Part shown: positions 34,478 through 43,340 of the stretch, piece after piece
Layout: every line of letters starts with the position of its first letter
Position numbering within the stretch: position 1 is the stretch's first letter
Translations under genes and position numbers: made by a program
The notes under the pieces: generated by a model
Database searches by the model: none
The model's input: only the letters and a program-made list of their open reading frames with translations
Told to the model about the DNA's origin: nothing
Assembly: GCF_002007115.1 (NCBI RefSeq)
Contig: NZ_MVAD01000003.1
Location: 124,001 to 188,000 of the forward strand
Length of the DNA stretch: 64,000 nt
Reading direction: 5' to 3'
Source of the DNA: Massilia sp. KIM
Lineage (GTDB): Bacteria > Pseudomonadota > Gammaproteobacteria > Burkholderiales > Burkholderiaceae_D

Positions 34478-35638
34478 TCATGCATAGCCGATCGCGAAGA
34501 CCCGCATCGCCAGTTTATACAGCATGTAGGCGACGCCATAGCTGGCGCGCCGGAACCACCCGATGTGGGCGAATTCCTGGGGGCAGACCGGCACCCCGTC
34601 GGCGATCCCGCGTTCGATGTGCTCGCGCATGGTCCGGGCGAAGCTTGCGTCCAGCACCACCACGTTCGCTTCCTGGTTGAGGAAGAGCGACAAGCCGTCG
34701 CAATTGCTCGAGCCGACGGTGGCCCAGTCATCGTCCACCACCGCGACCTTGGCGTGCAACTGGGTCTTGCGGTACTCGACCACCTTGACGCCGTCCGCCA
34801 GCAGCTTGGGATAGAAGGAATGCGCCACCGCATCCTGGATGCGGAACTCCCCCACTCCGATCAACAGCGTCACCTGGACCCCACGCCGCGCCGCGTGCGC
34901 CAGCGCCTTGCGGAACTTGCGTCCCGGCGCGAAATACGGGGTGGCCAGCAGCACGCTGTGGCGCGCATGGCCGAGCGCATGCAGGTAGGCCTTCTGGATC
35001 GTGGAGCGGTTGCGCAGGTTGTCGCGCACCACGAAGGCGGCGCGCGCCGGGTGCTCGCAGGACTGCGGCAGCTTCCTGCGCATTTCGCGGAACAGGTCGA
35101 TGCGGTGACGCAGCTTCATGTGGCCCACGCGCATCCATTGCGCCTGGGCCTCGTGATGGATCTGGGCCACCAGCGGCCCGCGCACCCGCGCCGCGAAATC
35201 CCAGCGCGGCGCCGGCAGTCTGCGCCCGCCCGCGTGGTCGCAGATCCAGTCGTCGTTGACGTTGATGCCGCCGACAAAAGCCAGCTCGCGGTCGATCACC
35301 GCGATCTTGCGGTGCGAGCGCGCGATGCCGCGCCGGCACCAGGGATTGAAGACGCGGTACTGGACCCCGGCCGCGCACAGCTGCTCGCCCAGGCGGGTGG
35401 CCGGACGGTGCTCGGTGCCGATCCAGTCCACCAGCACCCTCACCTTCACCCCGCGCAGCGCGGCGCGGCCCAGGGCATCGCGCACCGCGCGCCCGGTCGC
35501 GTCCTCGGCGAAGATGTAGGTCTCGAACAGGATGTCGTGGCGGGCCGCGTCGATCGCCTCGATCAGCGCCGGGAAATACTCGACACCGCTTTCCAGCAGG
35601 GTCACGTCGTTGTTGTCGACGTAGGAGATGGAACCCAT
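34478..35638 (-). CDS. clsB: Cardiolipin synthase B-like phospholipase D protein
   Basis: A 386-residue phospholipase-D superfamily enzyme with two HKD motifs: HRKIAVID (His109, Lys111, Asp116) and HAKVAVVD near residue 298, each followed by a Gly-Gly/Ser-Asn element (GGINVNDDW; GSSNCDG). This is the ClsB/YbhO layout, which makes cardiolipin from phosphatidylglycerol and phosphatidylethanolamine. The EEP-family gene 12 bp upstream reproduces the E. coli ybhP-ybhO pairing. Confidence 0.9.
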   Translation of the reverse strand: MGSISYVDNNDVTLLESGVEYFPALIEAIDAARHDILFETYIFAEDATGRAVRDALGRAALRGVKVRVLVDWIGTEHRPATRLGEQLCAAGVQYRVFNPWCRRGIARSHRKIAVIDRELAFVGGINVNDDWICDHAGGRRLPAPRWDFAARVRGPLVAQIHHEAQAQWMRVGHMKLRHRIDLFREMRRKLPQSCEHPARAAFVVRDNLRNRSTIQKAYLHALGHARHSVLLATPYFAPGRKFRKALAHAARRGVQVTLLIGVGEFRIQDAVAHSFYPKLLADGVKVVEYRKTQLHAKVAVVDDDWATVGSSNCDGLSLFLNQEANVVVLDASFARTMREHIERGIADGVPVCPQEFAHIGWFRRASYGVAYMLYKLAMRVFAIGYA

Positions 35639-35650
35639 GTGCCCTTGGCG

Positions 35651-36460
35651 CTATTCCAGCTGCAGCTCCGCCACGATCGGCGCGTGGTCGGACAGCTTGG
35701 CCCACAGCGGACCGTGCAAGACCTGGGCGTTGTCGACCTTGAAGCCGCGCACGTAGATGCGGTCCAGGCGGAACCAGGGCAAGGCGGCCGGGAAGGTGCG
35801 CGCCGGCGCCAGGCGCGGCGAGCGTCCGGCCCAGCTGCGCACCATGTCGCCCAGCGGCGAGCGCGGCCCCAGCTCGTCGAACACCTCGGCCACGCCCAGG
35901 CCGTTGCGCAGGCGGTCGCTAAGGGTGTTACGCCAGTCGTTGAAGTCGCCGGCGATGATGACCGGCTCACCGTCCGAGGACTCGTTGACGGCCTCGATCA
36001 GCTGGGCGGTCTGGCGCCCGCGGCTGCCCTCGAACAGGCCAAGGTGCACCACGTAGCAGTGCACCCGGGCGGCCGGGGTCTCGAGCACGCAGTGAAGAAT
36101 GCCGCGCTGCTCGTAGGCGTGATCGGAGACGTCGTGGTTGTGCGAATTCTCGATCGGGAAGGCGGAGAGCAGCGCATTGCCGTGGTGACCGTGGTCGTAC
36201 ACGGCGTTCATGCCATACGCGGTATGGTGCGAGTCGCCTGCGAAGTAATCGTACTGCGCGGTCTCGGGCCAGTGGCGGTGGCCACGGTCCTCTTTGCCGA
36301 AGCGTGCCTGGTAGCGGTCGTGCCGGCCCTGCACCTCCTGCAGAAAGACGATATCGGCGTTGAATTCCGCGATTGCCTTCTTGAGAGCGATCACGCGGGG
36401 CGTTGCACGCAGCGACGACACGCCCTTGTGGATGTTATAGGTAGCCACACGAATTTTCAT
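35651..36460 (-). CDS. Endonuclease/exonuclease/phosphatase family protein (YbhP-like)
   Basis: A 269-residue EEP-fold Mg-dependent phosphodiesterase/phosphatase. N-terminal VATYNIHKGVSS and FLQEVQG supply the Asn and Glu metal ligands, IIAGDFNDWRN the middle Asp-Asn pair, and LSDHAPIVAEL the C-terminal Asp-His pair, all intact. It lies directly before clsB, as ybhP does in E. coli, so a part in phospholipid remodelling is plausible. The molecular substrate is unknown. Confidence 0.88.
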   Translation of the reverse strand: MKIRVATYNIHKGVSSLRATPRVIALKKAIAEFNADIVFLQEVQGRHDRYQARFGKEDRGHRHWPETAQYDYFAGDSHHTAYGMNAVYDHGHHGNALLSAFPIENSHNHDVSDHAYEQRGILHCVLETPAARVHCYVVHLGLFEGSRGRQTAQLIEAVNESSDGEPVIIAGDFNDWRNTLSDRLRNGLGVAEVFDELGPRSPLGDMVRSWAGRSPRLAPARTFPAALPWFRLDRIYVRGFKVDNAQVLHGPLWAKLSDHAPIVAELQLE

Positions 36461-36521
36461 GGGAACATTCTAACCGGATCGGAAGCGGGTTTTCCGGTCG
36501 GGCCCCAATCGTGCAGCGCAT

Positions 36522-36546
36522 GCCGGCGCGCATCCTTCGCGCCGGC
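36522..36546. other. Hairpin downstream of the small hypothetical gene
   Basis: GCCGGCGCG and CGCGCCGGC pair perfectly around a 7-base loop just past the 3' end of the 69-residue gene on the minus strand. No T-run follows, so it is at most a stability or Rho-assisted element. Confidence 0.5.
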
Positions 36547-36553
36547 GCGGGGA

Positions 36554-36763
36554 TCAGCCGAAGGCCAGCGCCTGCTCGACGATGGCTTCGTGGCCGCTGA
36601 CGATCATGCGGCGCTTCGGTTTCTTGCTGACTGCGGCGAGCTCGTCGTCGGACAGCATCGGGCCCATCAGGCGCAAGCCGGACAGCAGGTCGATGCAGAT
36701 GCAACCGTCGAGGTCACTGATTTCCTTCACTTTGCCCTCGTGTTCGAGCTTGTAGTTGTCCAT
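36554..36763 (-). CDS. Small hypothetical protein
   Basis: A 69-residue soluble protein of unknown function. The ATG at 36763 has an excellent Shine-Dalgarno (AGGAGG), which supports it as a real gene. The chain opens MDNYKLEHEGKVKEISDLDG and ends EAIVEQALAFG; it has two cysteines in CICID and a basic patch KKPKRR. It is followed by the EEP gene 93 bp downstream on the same strand. The 365 bp upstream of it (to 37128) are AT-richer than the surroundings and hold no convincing gene. Confidence 0.7.
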   Translation of the reverse strand: MDNYKLEHEGKVKEISDLDGCICIDLLSGLRLMGPMLSDDELAAVSKKPKRRMIVSGHEAIVEQALAFG

Positions 36764-37128
36764 TTTCCCTCCTAGATCCTTGGATGAATGATTGTAACGA
36801 ATTGTCACGGGCCAGCGAGACGTTGACGATATTCCACCGGTTTCCAAGTGTCAACCGCAGAATGTATCGTGCTTTCCGGAAACAAGCAAATTTCCTTCGG
36901 TTATCAAAACGACACGTTGGCGTGTCAGAGATGGTCGCTAAGAGTGAAAAACCTGTGTCGAAACCGCGCAAACTCGCGCCATATGCGCGTCATCGCACGG
37001 AAGAAAAAAATTAAAAGCACTGGCGTGCTTTTGTCACGCTCATCCATAACCTTTTTGCCGAGAGGAACTGGCAGTTACTGAGCAAAAACGAAATGCTCGG
37101 CTAGCGGCAAAAAATGGGTGACTAGAAG

Positions 37129-37584
37129 TTATTGTTCCATGTACTTCGGCAATTCCAGGATTGCCTCGGCATTGGATGAGGAGAAGCAGCGGTCGGCCGC
37201 CTGCAGATAGGGCAGCCAGGCGTAACGGAGGTGTTCGCGCGGGCTGAGGGTGATGGCCACGTCGCGCGGCACGCGGACCGAGAACACGTGCTCGGTGTTG
37301 TGGGTGACGCCGGGAGCGTAGCGGTGGCGCCAGACCGGATAGATCTCGTAGACGTTGGACAGCTTCCAGTCGACCAGGCGGATGATCTCGCCGTCGGCGC
37401 GGATGCCGGTCTCCTCGAACAGTTCCCGGGTGGCGGTCTGCAGCAGGGGTTCGTCAGGGGCGTCGAGCGAGCCGGTGACGGATTGCCAGAAGCCCGGGCG
37501 GTCGGCGCGCTCCAGCAGCAACACCTCCATGTCGGAGGTGTGGATCACGACCAGGACCGATTCCGGGATCTTGGGGGGCTTCAT
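37129..37584 (-). CDS. nudB: Dihydroneopterin triphosphate diphosphatase (NUDIX)
   Basis: A 151-residue NUDIX hydrolase. The Nudix box reads GSLDAPDEPLLQTATRELFE plus ETGI (about residues 39-62), and the whole chain resembles NudB, which removes pyrophosphate from dihydroneopterin triphosphate in folate synthesis. The ATG at 37584 is used; a TTG nine bases upstream is possible. Position directly after aspS matches the usual betaproteobacterial order. Confidence 0.88.
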   Translation of the reverse strand: MKPPKIPESVLVVIHTSDMEVLLLERADRPGFWQSVTGSLDAPDEPLLQTATRELFEETGIRADGEIIRLVDWKLSNVYEIYPVWRHRYAPGVTHNTEHVFSVRVPRDVAITLSPREHLRYAWLPYLQAADRCFSSSNAEAILELPKYMEQ

Positions 37585-37601
37585 CGGGGGCAAGTGCAGG
37601 C

Positions 37602-37627
37602 GCCGCCGGCCGCGCTCGGCCGGCGGC
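37602..37627. other. Hairpin between aspS and nudB
   Basis: Perfect 11-bp arms GCCGCCGGCCG and CGGCCGGCGGC with a 4-base loop lie between the aspS stop and nudB start. With no T-run it is not a standard terminator; it may lower read-through from aspS into nudB. Confidence 0.6.
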
Positions 37628-37638
37628 GGCGCTGCGTC

Positions 37639-39441
37639 TTACGCGACCTTGGGCTCGTTGCGCAGGCGGATGTGCAGCTCGCGCAGCTGCTTCTCGTCGA
37701 CTTCCGACGGCGCGTTGGTCAGCAGGTCCTGGGCGCGCTGGGTCTTCGGGAAGGCGATCACGTCGCGGATCGATTCCGAACCGGTCATCAGGGTGATCAG
37801 GCGGTCCAGGCCGAAGGCCAGGCCACCGTGCGGCGGCGCGCCGTACTGCAGGGCGTCGAGCAGGAAGCCGAACTTGAGCTGGGCTTCTTCCGCATCGATC
37901 TTGAGGGCGCGGAACACCTTGCTCTGCACGTCTTCGCGGTGGATACGGATCGAACCGCCGCCCAGTTCCCAGCCGTTCAGGACCATGTCGTAGGCCTTGG
38001 CGACGCAGGCGCCCGGGTTGGTCTCGAGCATGTCCTCGTGGCCGTCCTTCGGCGCGGTGAACGGGTGGTGGGTGGCGTTCCAGCGGTCGCCTTCCTCGTC
38101 GTACTCGAACATCGGGAAGTCGATCACCCACAGCGGGGCCCAGACGTCGTCGAAGAGGCCGGCCTTCTTGCCGAATTCCGAGTGGCCGATCTTGACGCGC
38201 AGCGCGCCCATCGAGTCGTTGACGACCTTGGCCTTGTCGGCGCCGAAGAAGATCAGGTCGCCGTCCTGCGCGCCGGTCAGCTCCAGGATCTGGGCCAGCA
38301 CGTCGTCGGAGATGTTCTTGACGATCGGCGACTGCAGGCCGTCACGGCCCTTGGCCTTCTCGTTGACCTTGATGTAGGCCAGGCCCTTGGCGCCGTAGAT
38401 GGCGACGAACTGGGTGTAGGCGTCGATTTCCGAACGCGGCATCGAACCGCCCTGCGGCACGCGCAGGCCGACCACGCGGCCGCCGGCCATGTTGGCGGCG
38501 CTGTTAAAGACCTTGAACTCGACCGACTTCATCAGCTCGGTCAGTTCGGTGAACTGCAGCTTGACGCGCATGTCCGGCTTGTCCGAACCGTAGGAGCCCA
38601 TGGCGGTGGCGAAGTCCATCACCGGGAAGGGGTTGGGCAGGTCGATGCCGGCCGCGTTCTTGAACACGGTGCGCATCATGTCTTCGAACAGGTCACGGAT
38701 TTCCTGTTCGGTCAGGAACGAGGTTTCGCAGTCGATCTGGGTGAATTCCGGCTGGCGGTCGGCGCGCAGGTCTTCGTCGCGGAAGCACTTGGTGATCTGG
38801 TAGTAGCGGTCGAAGTTGGCGACCATCAGCAGCTGCTTGAACAGCTGGGGCGATTGCGGCAGCGCGAAGAAGTTGCCCGGGTTGACGCGCGAAGGCACCA
38901 GGTAGTCGCGCGCGCCTTCCGGGGTCGACTTGGTCAGCATCGGGGTTTCGATGTCGATGAAGCCGAGGTTGTCCAGGTACTTGCGCACTTCCATCGAGAC
39001 CTTGTAGCGCAGGCGCAGGTTGTGCTGCATCTGCTGGCGGCGCAGGTCGAGCACGCGGTGGGTCAGGCGGGTGGTTTCCGACAGGTTGTCGTCGTCCAGC
39101 TGGAAAGGCACCGGCACCGATGCGTTCAGCACTTCGAGCTGGGTGGTGTTGATCTCGATCTTGCCCGACTTCAGGTTGGCGTTGGCGGTGCCTTCCAGGC
39201 GGTTCACCACGGTGCCGGTGATGCGCAGGCAGTACTCGTTGCGCACGTGCTCGGCCGCCTTGAACACCTCGGCGTTATCCGGGTGGCAGACCACCTGGAC
39301 CAGGCCCTCGCGGTCGCGCAGGTCGATGAAGATCACCCCGCCGTGGTCGCGGCGGCGGTGCACCCAGCCGCACAGGCTGACGGTTTGGCCCAGCAGTTCC
39401 TCGGTGACGAGGCCGCAGTAATGAGTACGCATGGAGGACAT
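37639..39441 (-). CDS. aspS: Aspartate-tRNA ligase
   Basis: A 600-residue class II synthetase of bacterial type. The N-terminal OB fold begins [21 protein letters not shown]; class II motif 2 is [20 protein letters not shown] and motif 3 [16 protein letters not shown]; the GAD insertion domain lies between them. The start at 39441 adds MSS before the MRTHYCG that aligns with E. coli MRTEYCG; the internal ATG at 39432 is an alternative. It may charge both tRNA-Asp and tRNA-Asn, as in many betaproteobacteria, but the window cannot show this. Confidence 0.96.
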   Translation of the reverse strand: MSSMRTHYCGLVTEELLGQTVSLCGWVHRRRDHGGVIFIDLRDREGLVQVVCHPDNAEVFKAAEHVRNEYCLRITGTVVNRLEGTANANLKSGKIEINTTQLEVLNASVPVPFQLDDDNLSETTRLTHRVLDLRRQQMQHNLRLRYKVSMEVRKYLDNLGFIDIETPMLTKSTPEGARDYLVPSRVNPGNFFALPQSPQLFKQLLMVANFDRYYQITKCFRDEDLRADRQPEFTQIDCETSFLTEQEIRDLFEDMMRTVFKNAAGIDLPNPFPVMDFATAMGSYGSDKPDMRVKLQFTELTELMKSVEFKVFNSAANMAGGRVVGLRVPQGGSMPRSEIDAYTQFVAIYGAKGLAYIKVNEKAKGRDGLQSPIVKNISDDVLAQILELTGAQDGDLIFFGADKAKVVNDSMGALRVKIGHSEFGKKAGLFDDVWAPLWVIDFPMFEYDEEGDRWNATHHPFTAPKDGHEDMLETNPGACVAKAYDMVLNGWELGGGSIRIHREDVQSKVFRALKIDAEEAQLKFGFLLDALQYGAPPHGGLAFGLDRLITLMTGSESIRDVIAFPKTQRAQDLLTNAPSEVDEKQLRELHIRLRNEPKVA

Positions 39442-39497
39442 AGTTTTCGTTCCAGGTTGGTTGATTCGTTGCGCCGCCGTCGCCGGCGGCCCTTATG

Positions 39498-40100
39498 TTA
39501 TTTGGTCGTGGCTTCGTCGGGCGCGACGACACCCATCGAGACAATGTATTTCAATGCTGCGTCGACCGTCATGTCCAGCTCCACGACCTTGCTGCGTTCC
39601 ATCATCAGGAAGAAGCCCGAGGTCGGGTTGGGGGTGGTCGGCACGTAGACGCTGACGTAGTCGCCGACCAGGTGGTTCTTCACGTCGCCGCCCGGCACAC
39701 CGGTCAGGAAAGCGATCGTATAGGAATCCGCGTGCGGATAGGGGATCAGGACCGGCGTGCGGAATGCGTTGCCGGACGAGGAGAACAGGGTGTCCGAGAC
39801 CTGCTTGACGCTACCGTAGAGCGAGCTGACCACCGGCACGCGCTTGAGCAGGCGCTCGCCCAGGCGCACGATGTAGCCGCCGACCAGGTTGTTGGTCAGC
39901 AGGCCGGTGAGGAACACGATGGCGATGGTGAGCACCGCGCCGACGCCCGGGATGTCGCGGCCGAACAGGGTGTGCGGCTGCCAGGCCTCGGGGACGATCA
40001 GGAGGGACTGGTCGAGGGTGCTGATGATGATGTTCAGCACCCAGGCCGTGATGGCCAGGGGGACCAGGACCAGCAGGCCGGTAATGAAATATTTGCGCAT
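39498..40100 (-). CDS. DUF502 membrane protein
   Basis: A 200-residue DUF502 protein with two N-terminal membrane helices (FITGLLVLVPLAITAWVLNI and VGAVLTIAIVFLTGLLTNNL) and a cytoplasmic or periplasmic domain with the family segments VVSSLYGSVKQVSDTLFSS and VYVPTTPNPTSGFFLMM. The role is unknown; it is widely conserved next to aspS in betaproteobacteria. It is 56 bp before aspS and 58 bp after the FmdB gene. Confidence 0.88.
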   Translation of the reverse strand: MRKYFITGLLVLVPLAITAWVLNIIISTLDQSLLIVPEAWQPHTLFGRDIPGVGAVLTIAIVFLTGLLTNNLVGGYIVRLGERLLKRVPVVSSLYGSVKQVSDTLFSSSGNAFRTPVLIPYPHADSYTIAFLTGVPGGDVKNHLVGDYVSVYVPTTPNPTSGFFLMMERSKVVELDMTVDAALKYIVSMGVVAPDEATTK

Positions 40101-40158
40101 CGCTTCTCTTGTTCTTGTCGGCCGCGGCCGGGCTGGGTGCCCGGACCGCGGCGCGGGG

Positions 40159-40458
40159 TCAGGTGCTGCTCTTGTCGCCGCCGCTGCTCGGGGTCGCGGG
40201 CGCGGCCGCGGGCGCACTCGCGCTCTCGGTCGAGCCGCTGGAACCCGAGCTGGAGGCGCCGGTCGCCGGCGGCGTGCCGCCGCGGAAGTCGGTCACGTAC
40301 CAGCCGGTGCCCTTGAGCTGGAAGCCGGCGGCGGTCACTTGCTTCTTGAAGGCCGGCTTGCCGCACGACGGGCAGGTCGTCAGCACAGGGTCGGATACTT
40401 TTTGCAGCACATCTTTGGAAAAACCGCATTCGTCGCAGCGGTAAGCGTAAATCGGCAT
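40159..40458 (-). CDS. FmdB-family zinc ribbon protein
   Basis: A 99-residue protein whose N-terminal half is the FmdB regulatory zinc ribbon: MPIYAYRCDECG with a second CPSCG pair near residue 30 making a four-cysteine site. The C-terminal half is a Ser/Gly/Ala/Pro low-complexity tail. FmdB was named for a regulator of formamidase in Methylophilus, but most members have no known role. First gene of the FmdB-DUF502-aspS-nudB group. Confidence 0.9.
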   Translation of the reverse strand: MPIYAYRCDECGFSKDVLQKVSDPVLTTCPSCGKPAFKKQVTAAGFQLKGTGWYVTDFRGGTPPATGASSSGSSGSTESASAPAAAPATPSSGGDKSST

Positions 40459-40602
40459 GTGATACTCCGCAAAAATCTTCAAAACCCTGAATTATAAAGC
40501 TTTTACGGCGGGATTTGCCCGCCGCCCTGCCACGCGGCGGCCACAGCCGCAACTGCGACGCGAAAGGGTGTTGTTTTTCACCATCGTCAACATCTGTTTC
40601 GT

Positions 40603-40631
40603 TTGCTCAAGGGGGGCCGAGGTGATTTAAT
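40603..40631 (+). promoter_or_regulatory. Promoter of the 32-residue mini-gene
   Basis: TTGCTC (40603-40608), 17 bp, TTTAAT (40626-40631) forms a sigma-70-like promoter on the plus strand. The predicted start is near 40638, leaving a leader of about 15 bases with GGAAA before the ATG at 40653. Confidence 0.45.
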
Positions 40632-40652
40632 ACCATCTTTCTTGGAAACATC

Positions 40653-40751
40653 ATGGCCGCAGGTAAAGACCTGGTGCCCCGAGTTAAGAAGAAACAGAAG
40701 ATCGGGCGCGGTTCTGCATCGCCGTCCGTCCGTACAAGAACACTATCTTGA
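40653..40751 (+). CDS. Probable 32-residue basic mini-protein
   Basis: A short ORF encodes MAAGKDLVPRVKKKQKIGRG followed by SASPSVRTRTLS. It has an ATG with GGAAA five bases upstream, a promoter-like sequence just before it and an excellent terminator beginning two bases after its stop. The peptide is strongly basic (nine Lys/Arg), has no membrane segment and no cysteine; ribosome or nucleic-acid association would fit. I do not recognise the family. It is on the opposite strand to all neighbours (FmdB gene divergent, methyltransferase gene convergent). The alternative is that the transcript is a ~140-nt small RNA. Confidence 0.5.
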   Translation: MAAGKDLVPRVKKKQKIGRGSASPSVRTRTLS

Positions 40752-40753
40752 AG

Positions 40754-40780
40754 GCCCGCGCGAGCGGGCTTTTTCTTTTT
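40754..40780 (+). terminator. Rho-independent terminator of the mini-gene
   Basis: GCCCGC-GCGA-GCGGGC is a perfect 6-bp stem with a GNRA loop, followed directly by TTTTTCTTTTT. It starts two bases after the mini-gene stop codon. Confidence 0.9.
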
Positions 40781-40849
40781 CGGGCGTCTTTTCCGCGTGC
40801 GCGTACGCGTGTTCATCGATTCAAGCAACGCCAACCCAAGCCCCAAGCT

Positions 40850-41054
40850 CGTCGTTCCGGCGAAGGCCGGAACCCAAGTTTGTGTGCGTGGCTGCGGCGC
40901 AAAACTTGGGTTCCGGCCTTCGCCGGAACGACGTGCAAGAGTAGCGGGGTGAAGCTTGGGTTCCGGCCTTCGCCGGAACGACGTGCATGAGTAGCGGGGT
41001 GAAGCTTGGGTTCCGGCCTTCGCCGGAACGACGTGCATGAGTAACGGGGTGAAG
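40850..41054. repeat. REP-like inverted pair running into three 50-bp tandem repeats
   Basis: An element at 40850-40881 is an exact reverse complement of the one at 40902-40933 (32 bp, stem TTCCGGC/GCCGGAA). The second is the head of a tandem array of three units of exactly 50 bp starting at 40905, 40955 and 41005, differing at only a few bases. After it come three CAGCGGG heptamers and a two-copy CAGCGCTAGCGGACC repeat (near 41091 and 41123). The region from 40781 to 41165 contains no gene. Confidence 0.88.
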
Positions 41055-41165
41055 GAAAGGCAGCGGGCAGCGGGCAGCGGGTGGTGCTCACAGCGCTAGC
41101 GGACCGCGGCGGGTGGCGCTGACAGCGCTAGCGGACCACGGCGGACGCTCCGCCGCATCGCACGG

Positions 41166-41759
41166 CTATTTGCGGCGCCACACCATCCAGCGCTCCCGGC
41201 CCTCGAACACTGCAAGCGAGTCTTCGACCGCCGAGTCCTCGACCAGATCGAAATGCGGCGCCAGCAAGCGCTCCAGCTCCTCGCGCGGGATCCCGAACGG
41301 CGGCCCTTTCGACCGCTCGCCGAAATAGAAGAACCCGGCCAGCAGCTTGCCCGGCCCCAGCAGCCCGGCCCAGCGCGCCACGACCTGGTCGCGCATTGCC
41401 GGCGGCAAGGCGCAGAAAAAGGCGCATTCATACACCACGTCCAGCGCCTTCTCAGGCTCCCAGGCGAAGAAATCGGCCTGCACCACCCTGCCCGCCCACC
41501 GCCCGGCGATGCGTTGCGCGCGCTCGACGGCCAGCGGCGCGAAATCGATCGCGCTCGCGTCCCAGCCCTGCTCCATCAGCCAGGCCAGCTCGTAGCCGCT
41601 GCCGCAGCCGGGAATCAGGATCGTCCCCGGCCGGCCGGCCGCGGCGAAGCGGCGCAGCTCCAGCGGCACCCCGCCCCGGTCCCAGGGCGTGAAGGCCTGC
41701 GCGAAGCGCTCGTCCCAGAAGCCCGGCTCGCGCGGATCGCGGCTCAGGAACTCCGGCAT
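41166..41759 (-). CDS. TPMT-family SAM-dependent methyltransferase
   Basis: A 197-residue thiopurine-methyltransferase-like enzyme. FWDERFAQAFTPWDRGGVP at the N terminus is the TPMT substrate-side motif, ILIPGCGSGYELAWL is SAM motif I and VVYECAFFCALPP motif II. Bacterial members methylate thiols, selenite/tellurite or halides. Its stop is 135 bp from the repeat array; its start is 3 bp after the ubiB stop, so it shares the ubi transcript. Confidence 0.88.
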   Translation of the reverse strand: MPEFLSRDPREPGFWDERFAQAFTPWDRGGVPLELRRFAAAGRPGTILIPGCGSGYELAWLMEQGWDASAIDFAPLAVERAQRIAGRWAGRVVQADFFAWEPEKALDVVYECAFFCALPPAMRDQVVARWAGLLGPGKLLAGFFYFGERSKGPPFGIPREELERLLAPHFDLVEDSAVEDSLAVFEGRERWMVWRRK

Positions 41760-41762
41760 GGA

Positions 41763-43340
41763 TCAGGCGCCGCCGAGCTGCAGCAGGTAGAAACCGATCG
41801 CCCCCACGCCCAGCCCCGCCATCAGGAAGGCGACCACGCCCAGCAGGCGGTTGGTGCGACGCTGCTCGATCAGCACCATGGCCAGCAGGTCGGACTGGGC
41901 CACGTGCGGACTGGCCACGTGCGGATGGGTCTCGCGCTGCAGCGCCTGGTGCAGCAGGCGCGGGAACTGCGGGAAGATGTGGGCGTAGCGCGGCGCCTCG
42001 GCGCGCAGGCGCTCGACGAAGCCCTGCCAGCCGACCTGCTCGCCCATCCAGCGCTCCAGGTAGGGCTTGGCGGTCTTCCACAGGTCGAGGTCGGGGTCGA
42101 GCTGGCGTCCCAGGCCCTCGATGTTCAGCAGGGTCTTCTGCAGCAGCACCAGCTGCGGCTGGACCTCCACATTGAAACGGCGCGAGGTCTGGAACAGGCG
42201 CAGCAGGATCTGGCCGAAGGAAATGTCCTTCAGCGGCCGGTCGAAGATCGGCTCGCAGCAGGCGCGCACCGCCGACTCCAGCTCGTCCACCCTGGTGCTG
42301 GGCGGGGCCCAGCCGGATTCGATGTGGGCTTCGGCCACCCGCTTGTAGTCGCGGCGGAAGAAAGCCAGGAAGTTCTGCGACAGGTAATCCTTGTCGAAAT
42401 CGTTGAGGGTGCCGACGATGCCGAAGTCGAGGGCGATGTAGCGCCCGAAGGTCTCCTTCTCCACCGAGACCAGGATGTTCCCCGGGTGCATGTCGGCGTG
42501 GAAGAAGCCGTCGCGGAAGACCTGGGTGAAGAAAATCTCCACCCCGTCGCTCGACAGCTTCTTGAGGTCGACGCCCTCGGCCGCCAGGCGCTCGATCTGG
42601 GACACCGGGATGCCGCGCATGCGCTCCATGGTGATCACGCTGCTGGAGCAATAGTCCCAATACATCTCGGGCACCATGAGCAGGGTCGAGTTGGCGAAGT
42701 TGCGGCGCAGCTGGGCCGCATTGGCCGCTTCGCGCATCAGGTCCAGCTCGTCGTGCAGGTATTTGTCGAACTCGGCCACTACCTCGCGCGGCTTGAGGCG
42801 GCGCGCCTCGCCCCACACCCGCTCGATCAGGCTGGCGGCCATGTGCATCAGGGCAATGTCTTCGTCGATCAGCTTCTTCATGCCCGGACGCAGCACCTTG
42901 ACCGCGACTTCCTTGCCGTTCTTCAAACGGGCGAAGTGGACCTGGGCGATCGAGGCCGAGGCCACCGGTTCGCGGTCGAAGCTGGCGAACAATTGATCCG
43001 GGTGGGCGCCCAGCGAGCGCGTGATCTGGGCCACGGCCAGGTCGGGGTCGAAGGGCGGGACGCGGTCCTGCAGCAGGGCCAGCTCGTCGGCGATATCGGG
43101 CGGCATCAGGTCGCGCCGGGTGGAAAGCAGCTGGCCGAACTTGACGAAGATCGGGCCCAGCTCCTCCAGCGCCTGGCGCAGGCGCACCGCGCGCGGCGAG
43201 GTGATGCGGCGCCAAAAGAAAAAGGTGTTCATCATGCGCGCGGTGCGCGGCGCGTTGATGCTGGAGACGGCGATCTCGTCGAGGCCGTAGCGGGTGAAGA
43301 CGGTGAGGATGCGCAGCAGGCGCAGGAATTTCAAGATCAT
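41763..43340 (-). CDS. ubiB: Ubiquinone biosynthesis protein UbiB
   Basis: A 525-residue atypical kinase-like ATPase (ADCK/Coq8 group) required for ubiquinone synthesis. The KxGQ motif is [11 protein letters not shown] (Lys67-Gln70), the Ala-rich loop [12 protein letters not shown] and the catalytic region [13 protein letters not shown] with ALDFGIVG are intact. The last ~30 residues form a membrane hairpin ([20 protein letters not shown]). It overlaps ubiJ by four bases (ATGA). Confidence 0.95.
   Translation of the reverse strand: MILKFLRLLRILTVFTRYGLDEIAVSSINAPRTARMMNTFFFWRRITSPRAVRLRQALEELGPIFVKFGQLLSTRRDLMPPDIADELALLQDRVPPFDPDLAVAQITRSLGAHPDQLFASFDREPVASASIAQVHFARLKNGKEVAVKVLRPGMKKLIDEDIALMHMAASLIERVWGEARRLKPREVVAEFDKYLHDELDLMREAANAAQLRRNFANSTLLMVPEMYWDYCSSSVITMERMRGIPVSQIERLAAEGVDLKKLSSDGVEIFFTQVFRDGFFHADMHPGNILVSVEKETFGRYIALDFGIVGTLNDFDKDYLSQNFLAFFRRDYKRVAEAHIESGWAPPSTRVDELESAVRACCEPIFDRPLKDISFGQILLRLFQTSRRFNVEVQPQLVLLQKTLLNIEGLGRQLDPDLDLWKTAKPYLERWMGEQVGWQGFVERLRAEAPRYAHIFPQFPRLLHQALQRETHPHVASPHVAQSDLLAMVLIEQRRTNRLLGVVAFLMAGLGVGAIGFYLLQLGGA

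Noticed and set aside
36784..37014. 76-codon frame in the AT-richer gap upstream of the small hypothetical gene
   Set aside because: No Shine-Dalgarno, no recognisable motif and codon use unlike the genome; probably chance in lower-GC DNA.
40850..41054. CRISPR-like array
   Set aside because: Units are directly adjacent 50-mers without unique spacers, no cas genes are nearby, and each contains a REP arm.
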